The notes beneath the pieces are model-generated. The model was given only the letters and a program-made list of their open reading frames with translations, was not told the origin of the DNA and made no database searches. Shown one piece after another: positions 36,003 to 46,103 of a stretch of 64,000 bases of DNA. Origin of the DNA: Oceanobacillus luteolus (GTDB lineage: Bacteria; Bacillota; Bacilli; Bacillales; Amphibacillaceae); contig NZ_JAMBON010000001.1 of NCBI RefSeq assembly GCF_023715655.1, positions 186,001 to 250,000 of the forward strand. The letters run 5' to 3'. Positions within the stretch are counted from its first letter, which is position 1. Each line of letters starts with the position of its first letter. Made by a program: the position numbers and the translations under genes.

Positions 36003-36677
36003 ATGCTACAGAAAATATATGATTGGATTGACGAACGCATCGATCTTCAGCCAATTTGGCGAGATATTGCCGATCATGAAGTTCCTGAGCATGTTAATCC
36101 TGCCCATCACTTCTCTGCTTTTGTTTACTGTTTTGGCGGATTGACATTTTTCGTCGTTGTAATCCAAATTTTATCTGGAATGTTTTTGACTATGTACTAT
36201 GTACCAGATATTGAAAATGCATGGAGATCAGTTTATTATTTGCAGACTGAAGTTGCTCATGCTCAAATTGTTCGAGGAATGCACCACTGGGGTGCCAGTG
36301 TGGTAATTGTCATGCTTTTACTACATACATTACGTGTATTTTTCCAAGGCGCATACAAGAAGCCTCGTGAATTGAACTGGATGGTAGGGGTATTACTATT
36401 CTTTGTAATGCTCGGCTTAGGTTTCACAGGCTATCTATTACCATGGGACAACAAAGCGTTCTTCGCTACTCAAGTTGGACTGGAAATGGCACAACAGGTT
36501 CCATTTATCGGAGAACAATTGAAGATTCTATTAGCTGGTGATGCATCAATCGTTGGTGCCCAAACACTTACTCGATTCTTTGCAATTCACGTATTCTTTT
36601 TACCAGCAGCTTTGTTTGCTCTATTAGCAGTACACTTTATCTTAATTAGAAGACAAGGTATTTCTGGACCACTATAA
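36003..36677 (+). CDS. qcrB: Menaquinol:cytochrome c reductase cytochrome b6 subunit
   Basis: A 224-residue membrane protein with four transmembrane helices. The four haem-b histidines lie in GMHHWGASVVIV, LLLHTLRV and the IHVFFLPAALFALLAVHF helix. Cys43 (HHFSAFVYCFGG) is exactly where the Bacillus b6 protein binds an extra haem c covalently. It contains the quinol-oxidising site together with QcrC. Confidence 0.95.
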   Translation: MLQKIYDWIDERIDLQPIWRDIADHEVPEHVNPAHHFSAFVYCFGGLTFFVVVIQILSGMFLTMYYVPDIENAWRSVYYLQTEVAHAQIVRGMHHWGASVVIVMLLLHTLRVFFQGAYKKPRELNWMVGVLLFFVMLGLGFTGYLLPWDNKAFFATQVGLEMAQQVPFIGEQLKILLAGDASIVGAQTLTRFFAIHVFFLPAALFALLAVHFILIRRQGISGPL

Positions 36678-36695
36678 AAAGGAGGGGAAAGCAAC

Positions 36696-37481
36696 ATGCA
36701 AAGAGGGAAAGGTATGAAATTTGTCGGTGATTCCCGAATTAAACAGGGACCGACGGCCTCAAGAATCCCGAAAGACTATTCGGAGTATCCTGGCAGAACT
36801 GAAGCTTTTTGGCCCAACTTTTTATTAAAAGAATGGTTGGCAGGTGCCGTATTCCTAATTGGATTTTTAATACTTACATTAGCGCAACCCTCTCCGCTTG
36901 GAGGATTGGCTGATCCAACAAACGCTTCGTTTATTCCGTTGCCAGACTGGTATTTCTTATTCTTATATGAACTATTGAAATATGAATTTGCTTCAGGAAA
37001 CTATATTATTTTAGGAATGCTTGGACTTCCAGGTATTGCATTCGGTGCTCTATTCCTAGCCCCGTTCTTAGATAACGGTCCAGGAAGAAGACCCCAACAA
37101 CGACCAATTGCTGTTGGTATGATGCTTTTAGCTTTGGTTTCTGTTATCTGGTTAACTTATTCATCTGCTGCGCCAGTAGACTGGGAAGGCCGTGCGGAAA
37201 TGGACCCTCCAGTACCGCCATCAGATGTTCAAGTTGAAATTGATACAGAACATCCAGGGTATGCTGTTTACGAGACAAGTTGTTTAGCTTGTCATGGGGC
37301 TGAGCTAGAAGGTACAGCTGCTCCTACATTAGTTGGCATTGACTATAGTGCTGAAGAAATTGCAGATATTTCTGTAAATGGTATCGGCACAATGCCACCA
37401 GATCAGTTTACTGGATCTGATGAAGAACTAGAGCAACTAGTTGATTTCATTTTATCTGTAAATGAATCTGTAGAAGAATAA
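36696..37481 (+). CDS. qcrC: Menaquinol:cytochrome c reductase cytochrome c/b subunit
   Basis: A 261-residue fusion typical of Bacilli: the N-terminal half is a subunit IV-like domain with three membrane segments, including the PDWYFLFLYELLKYEF quinone-site segment (the PEWY equivalent is PDWY), and the C-terminal part is a cytochrome c domain with CLACH (about residues 203-207) and GTMPPDQF supplying the methionine ligand. Terminator follows 13 bases after the stop. Confidence 0.95.
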   Translation: MQRGKGMKFVGDSRIKQGPTASRIPKDYSEYPGRTEAFWPNFLLKEWLAGAVFLIGFLILTLAQPSPLGGLADPTNASFIPLPDWYFLFLYELLKYEFASGNYIILGMLGLPGIAFGALFLAPFLDNGPGRRPQQRPIAVGMMLLALVSVIWLTYSSAAPVDWEGRAEMDPPVPPSDVQVEIDTEHPGYAVYETSCLACHGAELEGTAAPTLVGIDYSAEEIADISVNGIGTMPPDQFTGSDEELEQLVDFILSVNESVEE

Positions 37482-37493
37482 TTTTAGAATGAT

Positions 37494-37532
37494 TACACCC
37501 CTACCATGCTTGAGATGGTAGGGGTGTTTTGT
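37494..37532 (+). terminator. Terminator of qcrABC
   Basis: ACACCCCTACCAT / ATGGTAGGGGTGT with a 6-base loop and TTTT. Confidence 0.9.
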
Positions 37533-37666
37533 ATATTGCGCTCCTCCCTATGTCTGTAGTATTGAGTTAGAAGTGCATATATTATCTTATAATGCTTGCT
37601 TACTTGGAAGTATAGTGTATATAGTGGAATTACATCTAAAAATCTTGAATAAGAGAGGTTTATATC

Positions 37667-38245
37667 ATGTTCAATTACATACTTGCAGATAAGAAATTTA
37701 TTTTATTATTATTTTTGGTTAACCTCTTTGGAACAATTTATGGTTATATCTGGTATATTCCTCAGTTATCAATTACACCGGATAAATACTTATTATTTGT
37801 GCCAGACAGCCCTACAGCCAGCTTGTTTTTCACGATTTTTCTTTTATTCTTCCTTTTCAATAAGAATGTACCGTATATCGAGGCATTAGGCCTTGTAACT
37901 CTAGTCAAATACGGGACGTGGGCTGTAGTAATGAATGTTCTGACATTGATTGTTGAAGGTTCATTATCTCCAGCAGGATACATGCTGATGTTATCTCATG
38001 CAGGAATGGCAATTCAAGGCATACTTTATGCTCCATTTTATAAAATCAAAATGAGGCATCTTGTCATTGCTGGAATATGGACGTTACATAATGATGTGAT
38101 TGATTACGTGTTCGGAATGATGCCAATTTATTCGTCTTTAACACAGTATATGAAGGAGATAGGCTATTTTACATTTTGGCTAAGTATTGCATGTCTCTTC
38201 CTTGCATACTGGTTGACGGTTAGAAAGACTAGGATATTATCTTAG
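37667..38245 (+). CDS. ypjA: DUF1405 membrane protein YpjA
   Basis: A 192-residue protein with about six transmembrane segments and little else, starting MFNYILADKKFILLLFLVN and containing YGYIWYIPQL. It matches the YpjA/DUF1405 family and follows qcrABC as in B. subtilis. Function unknown. Start ATG 37667 with AGAGAGG upstream. Confidence 0.83.
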   Translation: MFNYILADKKFILLLFLVNLFGTIYGYIWYIPQLSITPDKYLLFVPDSPTASLFFTIFLLFFLFNKNVPYIEALGLVTLVKYGTWAVVMNVLTLIVEGSLSPAGYMLMLSHAGMAIQGILYAPFYKIKMRHLVIAGIWTLHNDVIDYVFGMMPIYSSLTQYMKEIGYFTFWLSIACLFLAYWLTVRKTRILS

Positions 38246-38299
38246 AGTGATAAATGGCAGTCCCTCATCATATAAATGAAAATAGGTGAGGTGACTAAA

Positions 38300-38548
38300 A
38301 TGGGAATGACATCAGCTTTACTATTAATGGTTTCGAGTGCTATTGGTACGTTCATTCTTTCGTCTAGTGCAAATGCTTTCACATTTCCAAATTGGTTATT
38401 TACTAATGCCGAGTTAGTTCCGTTATTGCCAGCATTGCTAATTGTTGGTGGCTTTATTATCCTTACATTATCTTATGTTAGTTGGAGAAAGTATAAGGGA
38501 GAGAAGCAAAACAAACAAGAACGAAAGGAACGGAACGGGACAAATTAG
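38300..38548 (+). CDS. Short YpjB-like membrane protein lacking the extracytoplasmic domain
   Basis: An 82-residue protein: a signal-like hydrophobic segment ending in SSANAF (residues 3-26), a short loop, a second membrane segment (about 40-60) and a basic tail VSWRKYKGEKQ. The C-terminal segment and tail resemble the end of the sporulation protein YpjB, and the gene sits exactly where ypjB belongs after ypjA, but about 180 residues of the usual extracytoplasmic domain are missing. ATG 38300 fits the AGGTGAGGTG site; ATG 38276 does not. It could be a genuine short form or an internal-deletion remnant. Confidence 0.55.
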   Translation: MGMTSALLLMVSSAIGTFILSSSANAFTFPNWLFTNAELVPLLPALLIVGGFIILTLSYVSWRKYKGEKQNKQERKERNGTN

Positions 38549-38610
38549 TTGACTGAATTTGGATTCCTGACTAAAATTGACTTATAGACTTTTATATTGG
38601 AGGGAAAAAG

Positions 38611-39285
38611 ATGGGCGGTTACTTAATATATATAGCCTTACTTATCATTATTCCATTATGGGCTCAAGCAAAAGTTAGATCCGCATACAGTAAGTATTCT
38701 AAAAAGCCAACTTCTTCCCAAAGAACAGGTGCCGAGGTGGCAAGAAAAATTCTGGATGATAACGGACTATACCATGTGAACATTGAACAAACAAGAGGTA
38801 AGTTATCAGATCATTATGACCCTCGTTCTAAAGTGGTTCGCCTTTCTGAGGATATATACCATGGGCGTTCGATGGCATCCTCTGCAATAGCAGCCCATGA
38901 AGTAGGACACGCAATTCAGGACCAAGAAGAATACGCTTTTATGCGGTTCAGAAGTGCCCTTGTCCCAGTTGCAAACTTAGGCTCGAATCTAGCCTTTTTT
39001 CTAATACTAGGCGGTATTTTCTTTCAAGCGACAGGCCTTTTCCTCATCGGAATACTCTTCTTTGCGGCAGCAGTATTATTCCAACTTGTAACTTTACCAG
39101 TTGAATTTGATGCTTCCAATCGTGCGATGACGCAACTCATCTCGACAGGGATTATTCGAAATGACGAGGAAAGAGAAACGAAAAAAGTGTTGAATGCGGC
39201 GGCGCTAACCTATGTTGCAGCAGCACTTGTGGCAGTACTTGAACTAGCCCGGTTTATTTTAATTTTCTTAAATAGTAGAGAGTAG
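38611..39285 (+). CDS. Membrane zinc metallopeptidase, YugP family
   Basis: A 224-residue protein with an N-terminal membrane segment, the zinc-binding HEVGH motif at about residues 96-100 in AIAAHEVGHAIQDQ, two central membrane helices and a third at the C-terminus. This is the Zn_peptidase_2 (YugP) family. Substrate unknown. In B. subtilis yugP is elsewhere, so the position between ypjB and ypjC is a lineage feature. Its terminator is shared with the convergent ypjC. Confidence 0.85.
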   Translation: MGGYLIYIALLIIIPLWAQAKVRSAYSKYSKKPTSSQRTGAEVARKILDDNGLYHVNIEQTRGKLSDHYDPRSKVVRLSEDIYHGRSMASSAIAAHEVGHAIQDQEEYAFMRFRSALVPVANLGSNLAFFLILGGIFFQATGLFLIGILFFAAAVLFQLVTLPVEFDASNRAMTQLISTGIIRNDEERETKKVLNAAALTYVAAALVAVLELARFILIFLNSRE

Positions 39286-39303
39286 TATTGCTCTATGTAG
39301 ATT

Positions 39304-39335
39304 AAAGGGATGGCGAATCTTTCGTCATCCCTTTA
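39304..39335. terminator. Bidirectional terminator between the YugP-type gene and ypjC
   Basis: AAAGGGATG-CGA / TTCG-CATCCCTTT with one mismatch, between two convergent genes. Confidence 0.75.
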
Positions 39336-39341
39336 CTAATT

Positions 39342-40208
39342 TTATAATAGTGGTTTTTTGTTCTCGTCCAAGGTAAAGCCTTCACCTTGTACATCCTGAA
39401 CTGTGCTAATGGATATAAAGGCGTGAGGGTCCACTTTGATAATGATATTTTTTAGTCGGACAATTTCATTTCTCGCCACAACACAGTAGAGTACGTCTCG
39501 CTCTGCTCCGGTAAAACTTCCTCGACCTTTCAAGACAGTAACTCCCCGATCCATTTTTTGGATTTCTTTTGCTATCTGTTCGCTTTTCTCAGAAATGATC
39601 GTTGCCCCTTTTGCAAGATAGGCCCCTTCTTGAATAACATCAAGTACCCGTGCACCCACATAAACAGCAACTAGCGTATACATTCCTTGATCAAGTTCCA
39701 AGATTAATAAAACAGAAGAAGTAATGACTAGGAAGTCAAATAAAAACATGGTGTTGCCCATACTCCAACCAAGATATTTATTAGCTAAACGCGCAATGAT
39801 GTCTACTCCTCCGGTTGTGCCTCCGTACCGGAAGATGATTCCAAGACCAACCCCAATAAATACACCTGCAAATAAAGCGACCAACATCATATCATTTTCC
39901 AGTTGTATATCAAATTGATATCGTTGAAATATCGCTAAAAATAGGGAAACTGCAGAGGTTCCGATAAGAGTATATATGAAAGTATTTCTACCTAACAGTT
40001 TCCAGCCGATCAGAAATACCGGGATGTTTAACAGTATATTTGTGATTGCTGGGTCAAATTTCCATAAAAAGTACAATAAAAGTGTAATTCCGGTAAATCC
40101 GCCTTCACCGAGGTTATTTTGCATATTAAAATGAACTATCCCAAAGGAGTAGATTGCGGCTCCCAATAAGATGAATATAATGCTCTTGATTCTTAGACCA
40201 AACAGCAC
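39342..40208 (-). CDS. ypjC: YitT-family membrane protein (YpjC-like)
   Basis: A 288-residue protein: five or six transmembrane segments with the characteristic GEGGFTGITLLLYFLWKFDP and RYGGTTGGVDIIARL motifs, then a soluble C-terminal DUF2179 domain (about residues 205-280). The GTG start at 40208 was chosen because AAGGAG lies nine bases before it on the minus strand; the longer reading to 40274 has no binding site and adds 22 non-hydrophobic residues. Function unknown; the family is often linked to membrane transport. Confidence 0.82.
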   Translation of the reverse strand: MLFGLRIKSIIFILLGAAIYSFGIVHFNMQNNLGEGGFTGITLLLYFLWKFDPAITNILLNIPVFLIGWKLLGRNTFIYTLIGTSAVSLFLAIFQRYQFDIQLENDMMLVALFAGVFIGVGLGIIFRYGGTTGGVDIIARLANKYLGWSMGNTMFLFDFLVITSSVLLILELDQGMYTLVAVYVGARVLDVIQEGAYLAKGATIISEKSEQIAKEIQKMDRGVTVLKGRGSFTGAERDVLYCVVARNEIVRLKNIIIKVDPHAFISISTVQDVQGEGFTLDENKKPLL

Positions 40209-40369
40209 ATGAGTTATCTCCTTTCGATCAAGAGTAGGTATATCAATTATAATCATTTTACCCAAGGAGAACAATTTAATGATATTCTAAAGAAAAAGTT
40301 TGTCAAAATGCGAAAGGTTAGCTAACATGAAAGATAAGCAATTGATGTGGATAAAGGAGATCGAACACG

Positions 40370-40696
40370 ATGGAGCAAAGCTATACGACCAAAGAAATCC
40401 AAGAACGAGTGGATAATTATATTAGCCAGTTTAAAGAGGGTTACTTTTCACCGCTGGCAATGATTGCAAGGTTAACGGAGGAAGTAGGGGAGCTTGCCCG
40501 TGAAGTAAACCACCATTACGGAGAAAAACCAAAAAAATCAACAGAAAGAGAAAAGACTATCGAAGAAGAAATTGGTGATTGTCTCTTTGTACTTGCAAGT
40601 TTCGCCAATTCGCTTAATATTGATTTATCTGACACCTTCGAGCAATCGATGTCGAAATTTGAAACACGTGATAAAGATAGATGGACAAAGAAATAA
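40370..40696 (+). CDS. ypjD: MazG-like nucleotide pyrophosphohydrolase YpjD
   Basis: A 108-residue all-helical protein of the MazG superfamily. The metal-binding glutamates are in LTEEVGELAREV (about residues 31-42) and EEEIGDCLFVL (about 65-75). Such enzymes hydrolyse (d)NTPs to NMPs and pyrophosphate, serving as house-cleaning enzymes. It is the first gene of the ypjD-dapB-mgsA-bshA-cca-birA-panBCD cluster. Confidence 0.9.
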   Translation: MEQSYTTKEIQERVDNYISQFKEGYFSPLAMIARLTEEVGELAREVNHHYGEKPKKSTEREKTIEEEIGDCLFVLASFANSLNIDLSDTFEQSMSKFETRDKDRWTKK

Positions 40697-40725
40697 TCTT
40701 AAACAACTTATGAGGTGAAACGTCA

Positions 40726-41520
40726 ATGACAATTAACATTATATTAGCAGGCCCGAGAGGGAAAATGGGGAACGAAGCTATAAAAATGATTGATCAAGTT
40801 CCAGATTTCAATCTAGTTGCTGTAATCGATCGAAAGAATGAAGGGAAATTCCTTAAAGATGTCTCCGAACATACCCATGCTGCAGTGCCTATATTTGTTG
40901 AACCTGAAGAATGTTTTGCAAAAGTGGACGCAGATGTCTTCATCGATTTGACAAGTCCTGAAACAGGATTCTTACATACAAAACTTGCACTTGAACATCA
41001 TGTCCGACCGGTAATCGGAACTTCTGGTTTCTCTGAGGAAAGTGTCCAAGAATTAAAAGCTATTGCATTAGAACGTAAAGTTGGTTGTATCATCGCCCCT
41101 AACTTTGCAATCGGTGCAATACTCATGATGAAGTTTTCTCAAATGGCTGCGAAGTATTTCCCAGATGTAGAGATTATTGAAATGCATCATGACCAAAAAG
41201 TCGATGCCCCATCAGGAACAGCTGTAAAAACTGCTGAAATGATTCGTAAGTCAAGAACAGAGAAAAAACAAGGACATCCAAATGAAAGAGAAGAACTTGC
41301 AGGTGCACGTGGTGCCGAGATTGATGGCATGCACATTCATAGTGTCCGTTTGCCAGGGCTAGTCGCTCATCAGGAAGTTATATTCGGAGGTCCTGGACAA
41401 TTATTTACAATTAAACATGATTCGTTAAATCGTGAGTCTTTCATGGATGGCATTAAAACATCCATTTATAAAGTGATGGAATTGGACGAACTTGTATACG
41501 GTTTGGAGAACATATTATAG
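40726..41520 (+). CDS. dapB: 4-hydroxy-tetrahydrodipicolinate reductase
   Basis: A 264-residue enzyme of the lysine/diaminopimelate pathway, which also feeds cell-wall and dipicolinate synthesis. The nucleotide-binding motif GPRGKMG is at residues 8-14 and the catalytic/substrate segment [15 protein letters not shown] near residues 151-165. Length and motifs are typical. It has TGAGGTG before ATG 40726. Confidence 0.95.
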   Translation: MTINIILAGPRGKMGNEAIKMIDQVPDFNLVAVIDRKNEGKFLKDVSEHTHAAVPIFVEPEECFAKVDADVFIDLTSPETGFLHTKLALEHHVRPVIGTSGFSEESVQELKAIALERKVGCIIAPNFAIGAILMMKFSQMAAKYFPDVEIIEMHHDQKVDAPSGTAVKTAEMIRKSRTEKKQGHPNEREELAGARGAEIDGMHIHSVRLPGLVAHQEVIFGGPGQLFTIKHDSLNRESFMDGIKTSIYKVMELDELVYGLENIL

Positions 41521-41541
41521 AGAGAAAAGAGGTTATACGCA

Positions 41542-41952
41542 ATGAAAATCGCATTAATTGCTCACGATAAGAAAAAAGAAGATATGATAAATTTTGCAAT
41601 AGCCTATGAATATATCCTGAACGAGCATGAATTATTCGCTACCGGAACAACTGGAAAGCTTATATCAGAAGCTACAGAGCTTTCCATACATCGATTTCAG
41701 TCAGGCCCACTCGGCGGTGATCAGCAAATTGGTGCTTTGATTGCAAATAACGAAATGGATATGGTTATTTTCTTCCGTGATCCTTTAACAGCACAACCAC
41801 ACGAACCTGATGTGACAGCACTTATGCGATTATGTGATGTCTATCATATACCTTTAGCGACAAACTTGGCTGCAGCGGAGATATTTATCCATGGTTTGGA
41901 ACGGGGCGACTTTAAGTGGCGAGAAATTATTAAAGCAAAGGATAAAAAATAA
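41542..41952 (+). CDS. mgsA: Methylglyoxal synthase
   Basis: A 136-residue enzyme making methylglyoxal and phosphate from dihydroxyacetone phosphate. ALIAHDKKK at the N-terminus, [11 protein letters not shown] (about 54-64) and [15 protein letters not shown] (about 76-90) carry the active-site residues. bshA follows only three bases after its stop; in B. subtilis bshB1 lies between them. Confidence 0.95.
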   Translation: MKIALIAHDKKKEDMINFAIAYEYILNEHELFATGTTGKLISEATELSIHRFQSGPLGGDQQIGALIANNEMDMVIFFRDPLTAQPHEPDVTALMRLCDVYHIPLATNLAAAEIFIHGLERGDFKWREIIKAKDKK

Positions 41953-41955
41953 TAA

Positions 41956-43074
41956 ATGAAAATCGGAATAACTTGTTACCCATCTGTAGGTGGATCAGGA
42001 ATTATCGCAACGGAATTAGGTAAGCTGTTGGCTGAGAATGGGCATGAAATCCATTTCATTACTTCAGACTTGCCCTTTAGGTTAGATAAAATCCACCCAA
42101 AGATCTTTTTCCATCAGGTTGAAGTCAATCATTACCCTGTGTTTCAATATCCACCATATGATTTGGCACTAGCGTCTAAAATGGCAGAAATTATCGACCA
42201 AGAGAAATTAGATATTCTTCATGTGCATTATGCCATACCACATGCGATTTGTGCCATTCTTGCCAGGGATATTGCCGAACATAAAGTGAAAGTTGTTACT
42301 ACCTTACATGGTACGGACATCACTGTATTAGGCATTGATGATACATTTAAGAAAATGATCCGGTATGGTATTGAAAAATCTGATGCTGTCACAAGTGTAT
42401 CGGAAAGTTTAGCAAAACAGACACAAGAGATGATAGAAACGGTAAAACCAATTTCTGTCATCTATAATTTTGTGAATGAAAAAGAATATTATCCGTACGA
42501 AGCACCATTAATGAAACAGCAATTTAACATCAAGCCAGAAGAAAAAGTCATTATTCATATATCCAATTTCCGCAAAGTAAAAAGGGTTCCGGATATCATT
42601 CAAACCTTTTATAAAATAAATAAACAAACACCAACAAAGTTATTACTCATTGGTGATGGTCCGGAGTATTCTAACGCAAAGAAGCTAGTTAAAGAATTAA
42701 ACCTTGAAGATCACGTCCTATTTTTAGGAAAGCAGAATAATATTAGTGATTTACTGGCGATTAGTGATTTGCTGCTCTTACTATCTGAGAAAGAAAGCTT
42801 CGGTCTTGTTTTATTAGAGGCGATGGCTTGCGGTGTACCTTGTATTGGGACAGATGTCGGTGGTATTCCAGAAGTGATTGTCCATGGAGAAACAGGGTTT
42901 ATTGTAGACAAGGGCGATACGGATGCTGCAGCTGCACATGCTTTGTCCATGCTTACTGATTCTGATTACCAAAAGCAACTATCAGTGGCTGCTATCAGGT
43001 CAGTCAAGGAAAGGTTTCAATCAGAGATTATTTTGGAACAATATATAAATTTATATAAAGATCTACTAAATTGA
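41956..43074 (+). CDS. bshA: Bacillithiol biosynthesis glycosyltransferase BshA
   Basis: A 372-residue GT4-family glycosyltransferase that joins UDP-GlcNAc and L-malate, the first step of bacillithiol synthesis. GSGIIATELGKLLA near the N-terminus and EKESFGLVLLEAMACGVPCIG (about 279-299) fit. The ribosome binding site is weak (AAGG 13 bases upstream), and the start three bases from the mgsA stop suggests translational coupling. The deacetylase gene bshB1, usually just upstream, is absent here. Confidence 0.93.
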   Translation: MKIGITCYPSVGGSGIIATELGKLLAENGHEIHFITSDLPFRLDKIHPKIFFHQVEVNHYPVFQYPPYDLALASKMAEIIDQEKLDILHVHYAIPHAICAILARDIAEHKVKVVTTLHGTDITVLGIDDTFKKMIRYGIEKSDAVTSVSESLAKQTQEMIETVKPISVIYNFVNEKEYYPYEAPLMKQQFNIKPEEKVIIHISNFRKVKRVPDIIQTFYKINKQTPTKLLLIGDGPEYSNAKKLVKELNLEDHVLFLGKQNNISDLLAISDLLLLLSEKESFGLVLLEAMACGVPCIGTDVGGIPEVIVHGETGFIVDKGDTDAAAAHALSMLTDSDYQKQLSVAAIRSVKERFQSEIILEQYINLYKDLLN

Positions 43075-43092
43075 GAGAATAACGGTGATAGC

Positions 43093-44292
43093 ATGTTAAC
43101 CAAACAATTTTTAAGAGTTATACCTCTACTGGAAAAAATTGAAGAGCATAATCATGAAGCATACTTTGTCGGTGGCTGTGTACGGGATTTGATATTACAG
43201 CGGCCAATCAAAGATATTGATATTACTACCTCTGCTACACCTAGTGAAATACAGCAAATCTTTCCAAATGTCATTCCAGTCGGAATTGAGCACGGCACAG
43301 TGATTGTACGTTTTGAGAAAGAATCCTATGAAGTTACAACATTTCGTACTGAAGGGGATTATTCAGACGGGAGACACCCAGATCACGTGGAATTCATCAG
43401 GAATATAGAGCAGGACTTAGAACGTCGTGATTTTACGATGAATGCACTGGCAATGGATAAAGAAGGCAATATCATTGATTTATTTGGCGGCAAAAATGAT
43501 TTGGAAAACAGGTTGATACGGACAGTAGGGAACGGAAGGGAGCGCTTCAACGAAGATGCACTACGGATTATTCGTGCCCTCCGATTCTCTAGCCAACTTG
43601 GCTTTCAAATTGAAGAACGTACCTATGATGCAATGGTTGCCTCAAAACAAGCCATCTTGGATATTTCGATTGAAAGAATCACAAAAGAAATGGAGCTTTT
43701 TTTCGCTGGAGATAGTATCAAGAATGGAATCAATTATTTAGTAAAAACAAAAATAAGTGATGTGTTACCTATTTTTAAAGACCATCCTGGCTTGATTAAT
43801 GAACTTCCAGAAGAGATGAAACCATTACATACATTCGCAGAAGTAATTGCTTATTTTCAGTTTCGGTTTCCTGAAATCTCTATTCAACAATGGGTGAAAG
43901 CTTGGAAATGTTCAAACCATACGAAAAGGATGGCTGACATGCTTTGTTCAGACATAAAAAGATATGAAGCCAATGGACTGGATGAAATGACAATCTACCG
44001 ACTGAATGAAGAAGGAATGAAATCATTTATTCGATTAGTAGATTCAATATTTAATGTACAAATCAGTTTGACCGAACTTCATCATGCCAAAGAAAAGCTG
44101 CCTATCCAATCGAGAAGCGAACTGAAGATAAACGGTAACCATCTTTTATCATTTTTCCCAGACAGAAAAAGGGGTTCCTGGATAAAGCAGACGCTGGACA
44201 AGATTGAAGAGGCTGTCGTTACAGGGAAAGTCCATAATCAGTATGATGAAATAAAGGAATGGTTAAAGTGGAATCCAATAGAAACAAATTAA
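43093..44292 (+). CDS. cca: CCA-adding tRNA nucleotidyltransferase
   Basis: A 399-residue class II enzyme that adds or repairs the 3' CCA of tRNA. The N-terminal head has AYFVGGCVRDLILQRPIKDIDI (about residues 23-44) with the catalytic DxD, then RRDFTMNALAMD and the neck segment RIIRALRFSSQLGF. Length is normal. Its last 25 bases overlap the start of birA. Confidence 0.94.
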   Translation: MLTKQFLRVIPLLEKIEEHNHEAYFVGGCVRDLILQRPIKDIDITTSATPSEIQQIFPNVIPVGIEHGTVIVRFEKESYEVTTFRTEGDYSDGRHPDHVEFIRNIEQDLERRDFTMNALAMDKEGNIIDLFGGKNDLENRLIRTVGNGRERFNEDALRIIRALRFSSQLGFQIEERTYDAMVASKQAILDISIERITKEMELFFAGDSIKNGINYLVKTKISDVLPIFKDHPGLINELPEEMKPLHTFAEVIAYFQFRFPEISIQQWVKAWKCSNHTKRMADMLCSDIKRYEANGLDEMTIYRLNEEGMKSFIRLVDSIFNVQISLTELHHAKEKLPIQSRSELKINGNHLLSFFPDRKRGSWIKQTLDKIEEAVVTGKVHNQYDEIKEWLKWNPIETN

Positions 44293-45248
44293 TTCAAATA
44301 CTCTCCGAAAACAAAGATAATTTTATTTCCGGTCAAGAGATTTCAAGAATTTTAGAAATATCTAGAAATAGTGTTTGGAAACATATGAAAGCTCTCGAAA
44401 AAGATGGGTATGTTGTTGAAGGTGTACCAAGAAAAGGCTATCGAATACTAAAGCAACCAGACAAAGTGAGCGAAAATACGATTAAGTGGGGATTGGAAAC
44501 TAGTTGGTTAGGACATACCATCATTCATAAAGAATCTGGACCTTCAACTCAGCTCTTGATTCATCAAGCTGCACAAGAAGGAGCAAAGCACGGAACTGTC
44601 GCCATTTTGGATGAGCAAACAATGGGCCGGGGGAGAATGAATCGTCAATGGCATTCTGCAGATAAAAAAGGAATGTGGCTTAGTATGCTTCTTCGTCCGA
44701 TGATATTGCCTCAACAAGCACCACAGTTGACTTTGCTTACTGCTACAGTGCTTGCTGATGTATTGAAAAAATATACTCAAGTGGAACCGATGATCAAATG
44801 GCCGAATGATATCTTATTAAATAAGAAAAAAATCGCAGGGATATTGACCGAGATGCAAGCAGAACAAGACAGAATTCAATACATTGTCATCGGAGTAGGG
44901 TTGAACATTAATCACTCCAATGTTGAATTACCAGAATCATTTTCCTATCAGGCTACTTCTTTATATCATGAGACAGGAAAATCTTGGTCGACGCAAATGA
45001 TTATTCAACAATTTTTAAATGAATTCGAAGTATCATTTGATAAGTATGTTAAAGACGGCTTCACCGAAGTAAAACAAAAATGGGAAAGTTATGGGTTTAA
45101 GCTTGGTGAGAAGATAAAAATAACGACTCCAAAAGGGGATACAGAAGCTGTATTCCATGGTATCGCTGAAGACGGGGCACTGTTAATCATTAACTCATTG
45201 GGAGAAAAGGAAAAATTATATTCAGGAGAAATCCATTGGTTTGAATAA
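44268..45248 (+). CDS. birA: Biotin-protein ligase / biotin operon repressor BirA
   Basis: A 326-residue bifunctional protein. The N-terminal winged helix-turn-helix (about residues 5-55, [20 protein letters not shown]) can repress biotin genes, and the ligase domain holds [11 protein letters not shown] and KWPNDI; it attaches biotin to acetyl-CoA and pyruvate carboxylase. GTG 44268 has AAGGAA eight bases upstream; ATG 44259 abuts that site. It overlaps cca by 25 bases. Confidence 0.93.
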   Translation: MESNRNKLIQILSENKDNFISGQEISRILEISRNSVWKHMKALEKDGYVVEGVPRKGYRILKQPDKVSENTIKWGLETSWLGHTIIHKESGPSTQLLIHQAAQEGAKHGTVAILDEQTMGRGRMNRQWHSADKKGMWLSMLLRPMILPQQAPQLTLLTATVLADVLKKYTQVEPMIKWPNDILLNKKKIAGILTEMQAEQDRIQYIVIGVGLNINHSNVELPESFSYQATSLYHETGKSWSTQMIIQQFLNEFEVSFDKYVKDGFTEVKQKWESYGFKLGEKIKITTPKGDTEAVFHGIAEDGALLIINSLGEKEKLYSGEIHWFE

Positions 45249-45267
45249 ACATGGGGGGAGAACTCAA

Positions 45268-46089
45268 TTGAAAACAACACTTGATTTGTTAAAAATGAAG
45301 AAAGAAACCGATAGAATAACGATGATCACTGCTTATGATTATCCAGCAGCAAAACAGGCTGAGGCTGCTGGTATTGATATGATTTTAGTAGGTGATTCAT
45401 TAGGTAACGTCGTATTGGGTTATGATAGCACTGTACAAGTAAAGCTAGAAGATATGATCCACCATGGTAAAGCGGTAAGAAGGGGTGCTCCGAACACATT
45501 CGTCGTGGTGGATATGCCTTTCATGTCTTATCATGTTTCCTTAGAAGAATCACTTAAAAATGCCGCTGCCTTATTCCAGGAAACAAATGCTCAAGCATTA
45601 AAAATTGAAGGTGGTTCTAAGGAGAATATAACCTTAATTAAACGTTTACAAGATGCAGGAATTCCAATAGTGGCACATTTAGGCCTTACTCCGCAGACCT
45701 TTAATGTACTTGGTGGTTATAAAGTTCAAGGGAGAGATAAAGAAACTGCTAAGCAATTAATCGAGGATGCCAAAGCAGTAGCATCAGCTGGAGCGATTGC
45801 ACTAGTGTTGGAGTGTGTTCCCCTTGAATTAGCTGAGGTGATCACTAATGAAATTGATATACCTACTATCGGAATTGGGGCTGGTGTTCATTGTGATGGT
45901 CAAGTTCTTGTTTATCATGATGTGATGCAGTATGGTGTCGATCGGTTACCCAAATTCGTAAAAACCTATGCTGACTTTAATGGAGCTGGGGTAGAAGCCA
46001 TTACAAATTATGTAAATGATGTGAAAGGTGGAACTTTCCCAAGTGAGGAATATTCTTTCCTACTTAAAGACCGTTCCATTTTAGAATAA
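45268..46089 (+). CDS. panB: 3-methyl-2-oxobutanoate hydroxymethyltransferase
   Basis: A 273-residue enzyme making ketopantoate from 2-oxoisovalerate, the first committed step of pantothenate synthesis. [27 protein letters not shown] (metal-binding aspartate) and [15 protein letters not shown] are family signatures. TTG 45268 was chosen because GGGGGGAG lies nine bases before it; the TTG at 45241 is inside birA and precedes that site. First of panBCD. Confidence 0.95.
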   Translation: MKTTLDLLKMKKETDRITMITAYDYPAAKQAEAAGIDMILVGDSLGNVVLGYDSTVQVKLEDMIHHGKAVRRGAPNTFVVVDMPFMSYHVSLEESLKNAAALFQETNAQALKIEGGSKENITLIKRLQDAGIPIVAHLGLTPQTFNVLGGYKVQGRDKETAKQLIEDAKAVASAGAIALVLECVPLELAEVITNEIDIPTIGIGAGVHCDGQVLVYHDVMQYGVDRLPKFVKTYADFNGAGVEAITNYVNDVKGGTFPSEEYSFLLKDRSILE

Positions 46090-46103
46090 TTAGGGTGAAG
46101 AAT

